Shown: piece by piece, positions 21,978 to 30,608 of the stretch
Numbering within the stretch: position 1 is the stretch's first letter
Layout of the letters: each line of letters starts with the position of its first letter
Origin: Candidatus Peregrinibacteria bacterium
GTDB lineage: Bacteria > Patescibacteriota > Gracilibacteria > Peribacterales > Peribacteraceae
Length of the DNA: 47,982 nucleotides
Assembly: GCA_016196225.1 (NCBI GenBank)
Contig: JACPXZ010000024.1
Location: 1-47,982, forward strand
Reading direction: 5' to 3'
The notes under the pieces: generated by a model
What the model saw: the letters and a program-made list of their open reading frames with translations, nothing else
What the model was told of the DNA's origin: nothing
The model's database searches: none
Translations under genes and position numbers: made by a program

Positions 21978-24500
21978 TTACAAATCGTCGGGTGGTAGAC
22001 CGTAGTATTTAAAAAGGAACGTCGCGACGTCTTTAAATATCGGAGCGGCAACCTCTGCACCCCACTGGACATTGCGCGGGCGATCGATTTTTATCAGTGC
22101 AGCAAATTTGGGATGATCAATGGGGGCAAAACCTGCGAAAGAGGTGATGAAAGCTCCGGTGCCTGTTTCGTACTTTCCACCCGGTCCCGCGATCTGACTT
22201 GTTCCGGTTTTACCGGCAATACGATAACCCGTTACCTTTGCCCTTTTGGCATACCCATTGTCAACTGAACTGACCAGAATGGCGGCAATGGTTTCCGCTG
22301 TTTGATGTTTGATGACTTGGTCGACAATCTCCGGTTGTATTTTTTCGACTGTTCCGTCTCCATGAATAATGCGGTCAATAATCGTCGGACGCATTAGACG
22401 CCCGCCATTGGCAAGAGCCGATATTCCTGTGACCATTTGGAGCGGAGTCACGGACACCCCTTGTCCGAATGCCGCTGTTGCGAGCATGGCCTGACTCCAT
22501 TTTTTCCAAGGTGGAATTTCTCCCGGCAATTCGTCGTCCAGTTCGATCCCGGTAATACGGCCAAAACCAAAATTTTGGAGTGCGCGATATAGAAGTTTCT
22601 TTCCGATCTTTCCGGATATGCTGGTCATGCATGTATTGATTGATTTTTCGATGCAATTCACCATGGTTACCTGTCCGTAATATCGGTCGAGAGCATTCTT
22701 GATCTTGTATTCATCCACCTCTAAAGGCCCCTCGTCGTTAAAGGTATCATATGGAGTGATTTCGCCATGATCGATTGCGATGGCCATGATAATCGGTTTC
22801 ATGACAGAACCGGGTTCGTAGATTTCCTGAACGGTACGATTGATGTAAGCCCCGACGCCGATGTTATTGTCATATTTCATCCATATACCTTTCATGGATG
22901 TCGGGAAGATTTCGTGACGATTATGTTCACCGAGATACATAAAATATCGTGTTATGTCGGATACCTCGTAGAGGGATTCTATTTCGGTCAGTGCTTCTTG
23001 TGTTTTTTTACTCAAATGAAGTCGTCCTTCTTCTGTAAAAACATCATCTTTGTATGCCTTGACGACCCGCGTGTTGGTCTTTGGATGATAGATCTCAACA
23101 ACAATGGCATGTTCTTCTTTTTCCGAGAGCACAATCGGCACTCGTTGGTATACGGACCCATACGCATTGCTGTCAAATAGCGGTGCATTGGCCATAGCCA
23201 GGAGACGACCGGTATAGGGATCCATGATAATGATTTGTCCACTGTCGGCTTCGTATCGTCGAACAGCTTCAGCCAGAATGCGTTCCGTTTCTTTTTGGAT
23301 ATTGCGGTCAAAAGTAAGAACAACCGTTTCTCCGTCTTTGGGGTCGATGACCTGCTGCTCAGCGGTGAGAATCTGTCCCCCCTGCGTATCGCTTAAACTC
23401 TGGATCAATCCTTTTTGACCACGAAGGATGGGATCCAATATTCGTTCGATTCCGTACTGAGGTTCCTGATTGTTGTTCAAAAAACCAATCACATGCGATG
23501 CAATGGTTCCATCAGGATAAAATCGCCAATGCTCCGGCAAAAGAGCGATGGAACGCAGTGATGAAACGATACGCTCTGCCTCTTCTCGACTCGATGCCTT
23601 GGATTTTTGTTCCTGTGCCTCGCGCAACGCCTCGAGTTTCTTTTCTTTGATTTGTAATGATATTTTTGGAGGGAGGCGGCGCATGACGGGAACATAGCGA
23701 AGATTTCGTGTCTGGAGAGAGAGTCGGATAGTGGTAGGTTCCTGTTCAATGAGTGGTCCGATTTTGCGAGCGATGGATGCCAATTGGCTTTGGTTCACTT
23801 CTTCCGGATTGGCAAAAATAAGTTTTTGTTTCCAGGATATGCTGATACCGGGAATATTAAGATCTTCCATGGCGCGCATCTGAACTTTTGTCGCCCCGTA
23901 CAGTAAGGGAACAAATGTAAGACGTCGCTCCGAAATCCGTTTTTCGATATCTCGTGCGAACAATCGTCGTACTTCGAACACATCCGCAGTGTTCTCCTTT
24001 GGAGCAGGGAGAGCGCGTATGTTAACTGACGAAAGTCTTTCGAGGAGAACTCCGGACTGAATGCGGGCAAGCGGTAGCAGTGGATCAAATGCGGACTCAT
24101 AGAAGGAAATGAGTTCTTGCGGGCAATCGGATAATCCTCCCGAACATTGGTTGTGGATATCGTCGGTCAAAAGAATATCTGCCAATGTTTCTGCAACATA
24201 TGCGGGACGATCGGTAATCATGGGATCGACGTAGAGCAAATCCAACGTGGTATTGGTGGCCAAAATGCTCGTTTCGTTCGTTTTACTGTTGATTGCAAGG
24301 ATTTCACCGCGTCGAGCCGGGAGGATGACACCGTTAAAGTGCTGCGACTCCGCAAGTTTGCGGAACTCCGCACCTTGTAAAATCTGCAGTTCAATCAAAC
24401 GTGAAACAATAATCAAAAAGGCCAAAAAAAGTACTCCGTGAACGATGAGCATTCGCTCTGAAATGCGATGCCGTGGAGGAACTGGCGGAGGAAGGGGCAC
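21978..24500 (-). CDS. Penicillin-binding protein, transpeptidase (FtsI/PBP2-like)
   Basis: 840 residues from GTG 24500, supported by TAGAAT 9 bases upstream. There is one N-terminal membrane helix (VHGVLFLAFLIIVSRLIEL), then a PBP dimerisation domain (NGVILPARRGEILA). The transpeptidase domain has its active Ser at about residue 565 (EPGSVMKP), SIN at about 627 and KTGTSQ at about 764. It cross-links peptidoglycan outside the membrane. About 100 extra residues lie between the NAPLFDSNAYG motif and the active Ser, where relatives have about 20. This insert is charged, ordinary coding sequence and contains no visible repeat. Whether it serves elongation or division is unclear. Confidence 0.95.
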   Translation of the reverse strand: MPLPPPVPPRHRISERMLIVHGVLFLAFLIIVSRLIELQILQGAEFRKLAESQHFNGVILPARRGEILAINSKTNETSILATNTTLDLLYVDPMITDRPAYVAETLADILLTDDIHNQCSGGLSDCPQELISFYESAFDPLLPLARIQSGVLLERLSSVNIRALPAPKENTADVFEVRRLFARDIEKRISERRLTFVPLLYGATKVQMRAMEDLNIPGISISWKQKLIFANPEEVNQSQLASIARKIGPLIEQEPTTIRLSLQTRNLRYVPVMRRLPPKISLQIKEKKLEALREAQEQKSKASSREEAERIVSSLRSIALLPEHWRFYPDGTIASHVIGFLNNNQEPQYGIERILDPILRGQKGLIQSLSDTQGGQILTAEQQVIDPKDGETVVLTFDRNIQKETERILAEAVRRYEADSGQIIIMDPYTGRLLAMANAPLFDSNAYGSVYQRVPIVLSEKEEHAIVVEIYHPKTNTRVVKAYKDDVFTEEGRLHLSKKTQEALTEIESLYEVSDITRYFMYLGEHNRHEIFPTSMKGIWMKYDNNIGVGAYINRTVQEIYEPGSVMKPIIMAIAIDHGEITPYDTFNDEGPLEVDEYKIKNALDRYYGQVTMVNCIEKSINTCMTSISGKIGKKLLYRALQNFGFGRITGIELDDELPGEIPPWKKWSQAMLATAAFGQGVSVTPLQMVTGISALANGGRLMRPTIIDRIIHGDGTVEKIQPEIVDQVIKHQTAETIAAILVSSVDNGYAKRAKVTGYRIAGKTGTSQIAGPGGKYETGTGAFITSFAGFAPIDHPKFAALIKIDRPRNVQWGAEVAAPIFKDVATFLFKYYGLPPDDL

Positions 24501-24548
24501 AGGGCTTCGATTCTAGCACCAAAAGCTTATTTGTGATATAATGCTCTG
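24501..24548. promoter_or_regulatory. Divergent promoters, PBP / GspE-like ATPase
   Basis: Minus strand: TAGAAT (24515-24510), 9 bases before GTG 24500. Plus strand: TATAAT (24537-24542), 6 bases before ATG 24549. Both predict leaderless RNA. Confidence 0.6.
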
Positions 24549-25676
24549 ATGCCTATTGATTACGCCAAGCTCGATGGAGAGACACTGCTAAAGACACTCG
24601 AGGGTGAAGCAGTTGCGAAAAAAGTATCCGATCTGCACTTTGCACCTGAAAAAGAATCCGTGAGATTAGAGTGGCGATTGCATGGGATATTGCAAAAACT
24701 TGCAGATATCCCTCATGGCGCATACGAAGCGGTGATTCGACGGATAAAATTTCTATCTAAATTAAAACTCAATATCACCAATGTGCCACAAGACGGACAG
24801 TACACGTTTAATGTTACGGAGAAAGGATCCGACTCTGTTGAACAAATCCGGAGCATCAATGTGCGCGTCGCGACATTGCCAACGCGGTTGGGTGAAAAAT
24901 TTACTCTCCGGTTACTTGATCCCAAGCGAGGTATTATTTCTCTTCAGGAGTTGGGGTTTCCACCGGAAATCGCCCAAAAACTCCATGAACTGATCAATCT
25001 CCCGCACGGTATTATTCTTGTCACGGGACCGACGGGATCAGGGAAAACGACTACGTTATATTCCTTGCTGTCCACCATTGTAGGCAAAGAGCGCAATATT
25101 ATTACATTAGAAAACCCTGTAGAATACGAAATCAAAGGGATTGTTCAGAGTGAGATCGACGAACCGCATGGGTATACCTTTGCATCGGGGCTCCGATCTA
25201 TTCTGCGTCATGATCCCGATGTGATTTTGGTGGGAGAAATTCGTGACCTCGAAACAGCTCAAACGGCGATCGATGCATCACTCACGGGACATCTTGTTCT
25301 TTCGACATTGCATACGAACTCATCCATCGAGGCGGTTCCGCGATTGCTGTCGATGGGCGTGCCGCCGTACACATTTGCACCTGCCCTTCGGGCGATTCTT
25401 GCGCAACGTATGGTACGTACGTTAAAGGAGGAGAATCGAAAGGAAGGAGTGACTTACGATCCTGGTGCGCAGGAAACGTACGGCGGTGTCACCGCTTTAC
25501 CGGAACTTTTCCTCCTTAATAACGAACTGCGCACGATGATCCTGATGCAGGAACAGCAAAGCGTCATCGAACAAAAAGCACGGGAACAAGGTTTCATCTC
25601 CATGCGTGATTGGGGGGAAAAATTCGTTGCAGAGCATATTACGTCAAAAGAAGAGATCGCTAGAGTAACGATGTGA
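24549..25676 (+). CDS. GspE/PilB-type secretion ATPase
   Basis: 375 residues. Visible: the SDLHFAPEK motif of the N-terminal subdomain, Walker A GPTGSGKTTTLYSLL at about residues 158-172, the Asp box TLENPVEYE, Walker B SILRHDPDVILVGEIRD, and the His box TGHLVLSTLHTNSS. It powers assembly of type IV pili or type II-like systems at the cytoplasmic face of the membrane. It lacks the long N-terminal N1 domain and the four-Cys zinc site usual in PilB/GspE, so it is a shortened version; PilT is less likely given the SDLHF and DPDVILVGEIRD context. No pilin or platform gene is adjacent. Confidence 0.93.
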   Translation: MPIDYAKLDGETLLKTLEGEAVAKKVSDLHFAPEKESVRLEWRLHGILQKLADIPHGAYEAVIRRIKFLSKLKLNITNVPQDGQYTFNVTEKGSDSVEQIRSINVRVATLPTRLGEKFTLRLLDPKRGIISLQELGFPPEIAQKLHELINLPHGIILVTGPTGSGKTTTLYSLLSTIVGKERNIITLENPVEYEIKGIVQSEIDEPHGYTFASGLRSILRHDPDVILVGEIRDLETAQTAIDASLTGHLVLSTLHTNSSIEAVPRLLSMGVPPYTFAPALRAILAQRMVRTLKEENRKEGVTYDPGAQETYGGVTALPELFLLNNELRTMILMQEQQSVIEQKAREQGFISMRDWGEKFVAEHITSKEEIARVTM

Positions 25677-25726
25677 TCATTCGCGCTTGCTCTTGTTCAT
25701 GGAGTTGCGTACGCTGAGGGCTTCTT

Positions 25727-27499
25727 ATGTTTAGGCGTTACCGTCGACGGCATGGATACAGCGAGAAGTCACATACGCTTTTGCGGTACATCGTTTTGGG
25801 AGTCCTTTGCGGCACGCTCGTTTTTACCGGTGGGAAAAAAATCGCTTCTCTCCTCGGTCAGATCGGCGACACTCAAGTCGTCGCTGCCCTCCTCCATGTT
25901 CCAGAGCGAAGCTCCGTTCAGGTATCCCTGGACGGAGGAGAGGCTCAACGCGCTGAAAATGGATTACGACTCTATCCCGGCGATCGATTGACTGTCGGAA
26001 GCAATGCACAGGGCTTTGTAACGTTTTTTGACGGTACTATTGTGGCGTTGGATCAAAATACAGAATTTATCATTGATGAAAGCCTGCGAGGCGAGAGCTC
26101 ATCCACAATCGATATGTCTCTTACCAAGGGAAATCTCTGGATAAAAACACCTTCTGCAGATGTGTACACGGGAAGCATTGTCCGCTCCGTCCACACACCG
26201 GCTTTTTTGGTTGCCATTTCATCCAGAACGGATGGGCTTATCGGCGAACGTATGCTGCAATTTTTTACTACAGACGGCCTAGGAGGTCGTATCGAAATAC
26301 CGGGAATCTCCGCCGTGGGATATGTCGGAGAGGGGCAGCAATTTTTCCTTCCTGAAGGAAAAGATATCCGAGAAGATCTTTACCTCTATCGATCCCCACT
26401 GGAAGATTCGGCCTTCACTCATACACTGGTACTTGCGGGAAAGGATTTTGCACAGTCCAACGATGACACTGAAGTCCCGAAGCAAAAAGATGAACAAACG
26501 GAAGGATCCGTATCGTCTGACGAAATTCTTACGGTGACTTCTCCACTAAACAATGCCACCGTTGCAGGAGATATACTCGAGGTTCAGGGGGTCGTAGGAA
26601 AAGCAGTTCGGCGTATTCGGATCAACGGATATATGGTGGATGTCAATCCAGAGGACTCTGCATTTACGTACGAACTCACCCTTCCACGCGATGCCGAAGT
26701 ATCTGTTGTTATTGAAGCATTGGATGAAAAAGGCATTCCTCTCATCGGTATCCAACGCATCATTCAACGGGATATTGATGCGCCTATTCCTCCAATAATC
26801 CTTTTGCCATCGGGATCAGGAACAACATACCGGACGCAGAAAACCGAATTCGAAATTCGTGGCTCCGCACCCCCCGATGCCGTCGGGATTGTGGTGAATG
26901 ATTACCGACTCCAACTCTTTGTACAAGGAGATTCGCAGTGGAGCTATCTTGCAAGTCGGGAATTGGGAAACCTCGAATATGGCCAGAATGTCTACGATGT
27001 TCGTGCGATTGATACCTCCGGCAATATCAGTTCACCGGCACGTATCACCATCCTTCTCGAAGAAGGGGAGGAAGGAGTAGTCATAGAGAAAAGCGATGCT
27101 GTTTTGGTCGAAACGGAGACTGTATCGCCTTCGACGGAAGATGGAGAGGGGGATTCCAAAACAAAAGAACAAAAACCGGTGTCAGCGACTTTGCCGGAGA
27201 ATCTGCCCATTATGCCGGGAAGTCTGAAGATCGTTGGGCCGACCGTTGGGGAACCGTTTACCGCGACCGGAAGCGAATTTTCCATTTACGGCGTCACTCC
27301 GGAAGAAACCTATAGCGTCTGGGTTAACGGATACCGGTTACGTCTCTATACTCCCGGAGACCCGGTATGGAAGTACATCGCAAGTTATCCTCTTGGTACC
27401 ATGAAGCGGGGAAAGAACGTCTACGCGGTTGCTATTCGGAACCGTGTGGGGGAAGTACTGGACCGACTGGAGTACACCGTGTATTACCGGGTGGAGTAG
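25727..27499 (+). CDS. FecR-domain surface protein with Ig-like repeats
   Basis: 590 residues. A basic N-terminus and one membrane helix (about 20-38) are followed by a FecR-like domain (about residues 60-190: LYPGDRLTVGSNAQGFVTFFDGTIVALDQNTEF). Then come three Ig-like beta domains with matching units (INGYMVDV..., VNDYRLQLFVQGDSQWSYLA and VNGYRLRLYTPGDPVWKYIA), with Glu/Ser-rich linkers between. By family logic it is membrane-anchored with the repeats outside. No TonB or ECF sigma gene is nearby, so FecR-type signalling is not implied. It lies 50 bases after the ATPase gene and may share its transcript. Confidence 0.83.
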   Translation: MFRRYRRRHGYSEKSHTLLRYIVLGVLCGTLVFTGGKKIASLLGQIGDTQVVAALLHVPERSSVQVSLDGGEAQRAENGLRLYPGDRLTVGSNAQGFVTFFDGTIVALDQNTEFIIDESLRGESSSTIDMSLTKGNLWIKTPSADVYTGSIVRSVHTPAFLVAISSRTDGLIGERMLQFFTTDGLGGRIEIPGISAVGYVGEGQQFFLPEGKDIREDLYLYRSPLEDSAFTHTLVLAGKDFAQSNDDTEVPKQKDEQTEGSVSSDEILTVTSPLNNATVAGDILEVQGVVGKAVRRIRINGYMVDVNPEDSAFTYELTLPRDAEVSVVIEALDEKGIPLIGIQRIIQRDIDAPIPPIILLPSGSGTTYRTQKTEFEIRGSAPPDAVGIVVNDYRLQLFVQGDSQWSYLASRELGNLEYGQNVYDVRAIDTSGNISSPARITILLEEGEEGVVIEKSDAVLVETETVSPSTEDGEGDSKTKEQKPVSATLPENLPIMPGSLKIVGPTVGEPFTATGSEFSIYGVTPEETYSVWVNGYRLRLYTPGDPVWKYIASYPLGTMKRGKNVYAVAIRNRVGEVLDRLEYTVYYRVE

Positions 27500-27518
27500 A
27501 TATTCACTGTAACACATA

Positions 27519-27554
27519 CGTCATCCTGAGTAGCCCGAAGGGCGTATCGAAGGA
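27519..27554. repeat. Family C repeat, single copy, forming the end of the pseudouridine synthase gene
   Basis: TCATCCTGAGTAGCCCGAAG and following bases match 21814-21849. On the minus strand it encodes the last residues (DPSIRPSGYSG) and the stop of the neighbouring gene. Confidence 0.85.
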
Positions 27555-28153
27555 TCATAAATGAATATTCCTTTTGTTTCCAAAATTCCCTGAAATTCCT
27601 TCGGTATCGGCGCCTCGGCATGAACACGAACTCCAATAGGGGAGCCAAAGGACAGTTTCCATGCATGGAGACACATGCACTCCGCATGATCTTTTGAACC
27701 GTATTTTGTGTCTCCCACGATCGGATGACCGATCGACTTAAGATGCACCCGGATCTGGTGGGTGCGGCCGGTCTTGGGGATGCATTCGAGCAGAGCGGCA
27801 TTATTCCCCGTTTGGAGAACGCGATATTCCGTTTGCGCTTCTCGACGTTTGGCAATGCGCGAAACGCCCATTTTTGTCCGCTGTGCAATATTGCGGCCGA
27901 TCGGCGCGTCAATAATGGCATGCTTGTGCTGAGGTATTCCGCTCACCAACGCGAGGTAGACTTTTTGGACAGTACGTTCTTTGAACTGCCGCTGGAGAAG
28001 ATCGAGGCTATCCGCGGTTTTCGCAATGAGCAGACATCCGGTCGTTTCCTTATCAAGACGATGAACGAGAAACTCGTATGGCAATTCACTAACATTCACC
28101 CCCGCCGCTTTGTTCAGGACGGCACAAAAATGATCTTCGTAGAGAGTTTTCAT
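27521..28153 (-). CDS. RluA-family pseudouridine synthase
   Basis: 210 residues from ATG 28153. It isomerises uridine to pseudouridine in rRNA or tRNA. Visible: the catalytic motif FLVHRLDKETTGCLLIAKT with the active Asp, VQKVYLALVSG, ECIPKTGRTHQIRVHLKSIGHPIVGD, and LHAWKLSF. There is no S4 domain in front, and it is shorter than RluC/RluD, so RluA or a TruC-like target is likely but unassigned. Its last dozen residues and the stop come from a family C repeat, so the natural end is altered. TATCCT, shared with the divergent tyrS box, lies 10 bases upstream. Confidence 0.92.
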   Translation of the reverse strand: MKTLYEDHFCAVLNKAAGVNVSELPYEFLVHRLDKETTGCLLIAKTADSLDLLQRQFKERTVQKVYLALVSGIPQHKHAIIDAPIGRNIAQRTKMGVSRIAKRREAQTEYRVLQTGNNAALLECIPKTGRTHQIRVHLKSIGHPIVGDTKYGSKDHAECMCLHAWKLSFGSPIGVRVHAEAPIPKEFQGILETKGIFIYDPSIRPSGYSG

Positions 28154-28178
28154 AGCCTGGTGTAGGATACCGGATATA
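28153..28178. promoter_or_regulatory. Shared back-to-back -10 box, pseudouridine synthase / tyrS
   Basis: TAGGATA at 28163-28169 reads TATCCTA on the other strand. It gives TAGGAT 9 bases before tyrS ATG 28178 and TATCCT 10 bases before ATG 28153. Confidence 0.5.
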
Positions 28179-29317
28179 TGGATGCGTTGCTCACGCGCGG
28201 TGTTGGCAAATTGATCCCCAGGGAACTTGCGGAGGCAAAAATTGCATCGGGGAAGAAAATGCGCGTCTATCTTGGGATTGACCCCACAGGGGCGAAACTC
28301 CATCTTGGTCATGCCGTGCCGTTGCGAAAGCTCAAGGCATTCGCAGATGCGGGACATCATGTGATATTTCTGGTGGGCAGTTTTACGGCGATGATCGGAG
28401 ATCCTTCGGGTAGGGATGACCAGAGACAATCCTTAACACGAAAACAAGTTGAAGAAAATTTCCAAACATACAAAGATCAGGCATCCAAGATTCTTGATTT
28501 CTCCAAAATTGAAATTCGTTACAACCACGAATGGCTGCAGAAGTTGACTCAGGAGGAATTACTGAAAATCGCAAGCTATTTTACCAAACAACAAATGGAT
28601 CAGCGGGATATGTTCGAGCGACGCGAAAGAGAAGGAAATCCCATTCATCTGCAGGAGATGCTTTACCCACTGTATGTTGGATATGATTCGGTGATACTGG
28701 ATGTTGATTGCGAGCTTGGTGGAACAGATCAAGAGTTCAATATGCTCGCGGGTCGGACACTTCAAAAAGCATTTAAAAAACGGGAGAAGTTCATTCTCAC
28801 CACCCCTCTTATTGAAGGTACCGATGGACGAAAAATGAGTAAGACGTATAACAATTGTATTTATCTCACTGATGAGCCGAATGATATGTACGGCAAACTA
28901 ATGTCACTCAAAGATACATTGATGAAAACGTACTTTGAGTGTTGTACTGATGTACCGGTACATCAGTACCAAGAAGTTCTGAAAGGAAATCTACGCGATG
29001 CCAAAGCGCATTTAGCTCATGAAATCGTCACTCTTTACCATGGGAAAGCAGCTGCAGATAATGCTAAAAAAGAATTTGAGAATGTCTTTCAAAAAAGGGA
29101 TTTGCCGGCGGATGTTCCGGAGGTGAAGGTAAAAAAAGGAAGTTTACTCATTGATGTGGTTGTAGAACAAGGTCTTGTTTCCTCAAAATCCGAAGCCCGG
29201 CGGCTTGTTTCACAAAAGGGGATTCATATGAACGATAGAGTTGTAGACTCTACTGAAACAAAAGCAGAAAAAGGCATTGTAAAGATAGGGAAGCGAAAGT
29301 TTCTTAAAATTCTATGA
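28178..29317 (+). CDS. tyrS: Tyrosyl-tRNA synthetase
   Basis: 379 residues. It charges tRNA-Tyr. Visible: the class I HIGH motif as HLGH within LGIDPTGAKLHLGHAVPLRK, GGTDQEFNMLAGR, and KMSKT within DGRKMSKTYNN. A C-terminal S4 RNA-binding domain (EARRLVSQKGIHMNDRVV, ending VKIGKRKFLKIL) is present. The layout matches the TyrRS subgroup with a short linker. Its stop overlaps the pterin dehydratase start (ATGA). The TAGGAT box 9 bases upstream supports ATG 28178. Confidence 0.96.
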   Translation: MDALLTRGVGKLIPRELAEAKIASGKKMRVYLGIDPTGAKLHLGHAVPLRKLKAFADAGHHVIFLVGSFTAMIGDPSGRDDQRQSLTRKQVEENFQTYKDQASKILDFSKIEIRYNHEWLQKLTQEELLKIASYFTKQQMDQRDMFERREREGNPIHLQEMLYPLYVGYDSVILDVDCELGGTDQEFNMLAGRTLQKAFKKREKFILTTPLIEGTDGRKMSKTYNNCIYLTDEPNDMYGKLMSLKDTLMKTYFECCTDVPVHQYQEVLKGNLRDAKAHLAHEIVTLYHGKAAADNAKKEFENVFQKRDLPADVPEVKVKKGSLLIDVVVEQGLVSSKSEARRLVSQKGIHMNDRVVDSTETKAEKGIVKIGKRKFLKIL

Positions 29318-29655
29318 CCGATTCTCTCCGTACAAAAAAATGTCGGCCATGCGAGGGGGGAGTGGAGGCTTTGAATCCGGAACAGGTGGGTCATATGATT
29401 CTGCAGGTCCCGGAGTGGCAGGCGGATGAAGAGGCGAGTGTTATCGCACGGACGTTTGTATTCAAAAATTTTAAAGATGCGATCGTTTTTGTGAACAAAG
29501 TCGCAAAAGTTGCCAATGACGAAAATCATCATCCGGATATCTTTCTCCATGGATACAAAAATGTCACGATCTCCCTCACAACCCATGCTATCGGCGGACT
29601 CTCCGAAAATGATTTTATCGTCGCCGCAAAAATAGATGCGTTCAGCCTTGCTTGA
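29314..29655 (+). CDS. Pterin-4a-carbinolamine dehydratase family protein
   Basis: 113 residues. Visible: FKNFKDAIVFVNKVAKVANDENHHPDIFLHGY, with the catalytic HHPD, and LTTHAIGGLSENDFIVAAKID. By family it dehydrates 4a-hydroxytetrahydropterin, a cofactor recycling step, or acts as a DCoH-type partner. An N-terminal extension has Cys residues (KKCRPCEGG). It is translated with tyrS through a 4-base overlap. No aromatic hydroxylase is seen in the window, so the physiological role here is unclear; folate or molybdopterin links are known for relatives. It overlaps the convergent gene by 14 bases. Confidence 0.88.
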   Translation: MTDSLRTKKCRPCEGGVEALNPEQVGHMILQVPEWQADEEASVIARTFVFKNFKDAIVFVNKVAKVANDENHHPDIFLHGYKNVTISLTTHAIGGLSENDFIVAAKIDAFSLA

Positions 29656-30526
29656 TTCCACTTGAGGGAGTTGCGCTTCCTGTGCGCCCGTACCGTTTGC
29701 TGGGTTCACGTGGCTTGGGCGCGACTAATTCTTGGTAGGCGCGTTTGATGAGGGCGTCCATATCGATTTCGTCAAAGGGGTGAAACCGGAGTTCATCACG
29801 GAGCATGAGACGTATGCGTGCATGGAGAAGTTTTTGTAATCTATTGGTGAGACGATCGCTATACAACATGCAATTTTGTCCGTTTATCCATACTGTTCCT
29901 GTAGTACACATTTCTCCAGTATGAGCATATTGATACAGTAGATGTGCGATATACGCGTCCGAAGGAAGTTCAGGGAGCGGGTTCCTGTTCTCGGTCTTTT
30001 TTCCCATCGGAGACCCTGTCGCAGGTGTCGAATGAGAATGTCTGCGACCAGCCAAAATATGATTTACGGTTTTGCGTGGGTAAATTCTCAGGAGTTCGTC
30101 AGTGGTGAAATACGTGTTCCATTTTCTCCTCTCCGGATGATGAGGTTGACTCTGAAGAAGAGCCATCGCAAGAGATTTGATCGCCGATTGGATCGCTGCA
30201 GGATCCCTATCGGGAGAAGTGGAGTTGATGAGAGTTTGTAGATAATAAAGTAACTTGCTATATCGAGGAACAAATCCACGTTTGGGGATATTTTCGAAAA
30301 AATCCCTCTCTTCCATGTCTTTTATTTCATCTTCACGGACGGAGAGGAGTAATGCTAATTCTGCACGTGAACACTGGAGAATGGTCTCCCGAATATGACG
30401 TACGATATACGGGGGAGTGTCAATACGATCCCCCGATGTATTCTGCTTCCGATGTTCTGCCGGAGGGAGATCTTCGATATCAAATCCATCCTGTAGCCGA
30501 AGGTACGCTTGGATGTCGTCTGGCAT
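29642..30526 (-). CDS. Uncharacterised protein with HTH-like N-terminal region
   Basis: 294 residues from ATG 30526, supported by TAGAAT 7 bases upstream. Residues about 40-75 (IRETILQCSRAELALLLSVR, then EDEIKDMEERDF) resemble an Xre-type helix-turn-helix, suggesting DNA binding. A second region (TTDELLRIYPRKTVNHIL) also looks like a helix-turn-helix. The C-terminus is basic and disordered (KPREPSKRYGRTGSATPSSG). No enzymatic motif is seen. It is divergent from the SLH protein gene, so regulation of that neighbour is possible but only inferred. Confidence 0.7.
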   Translation of the reverse strand: MPDDIQAYLRLQDGFDIEDLPPAEHRKQNTSGDRIDTPPYIVRHIRETILQCSRAELALLLSVREDEIKDMEERDFFENIPKRGFVPRYSKLLYYLQTLINSTSPDRDPAAIQSAIKSLAMALLQSQPHHPERRKWNTYFTTDELLRIYPRKTVNHILAGRRHSHSTPATGSPMGKKTENRNPLPELPSDAYIAHLLYQYAHTGEMCTTGTVWINGQNCMLYSDRLTNRLQKLLHARIRLMLRDELRFHPFDEIDMDALIKRAYQELVAPKPREPSKRYGRTGSATPSSGIKQG

Positions 30527-30608
30527 GAATATTATTCTAACATAAAAATTTAACTTGTCACACTGAATATTTCTGCATAGAATCCGCTTTCTGATACATT
30601 TGATAGCT
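30527..30608. promoter_or_regulatory. Divergent promoter region, HTH-like protein / SLH protein
   Basis: Plus strand: TTGTCA, 17 bases, TAGAAT (30578-30583); a further TACATT (30595-30600) is 8 bases before GTG 30609. Minus strand: TAGAAT (30539-30534), 7 bases before ATG 30526. Confidence 0.5.
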
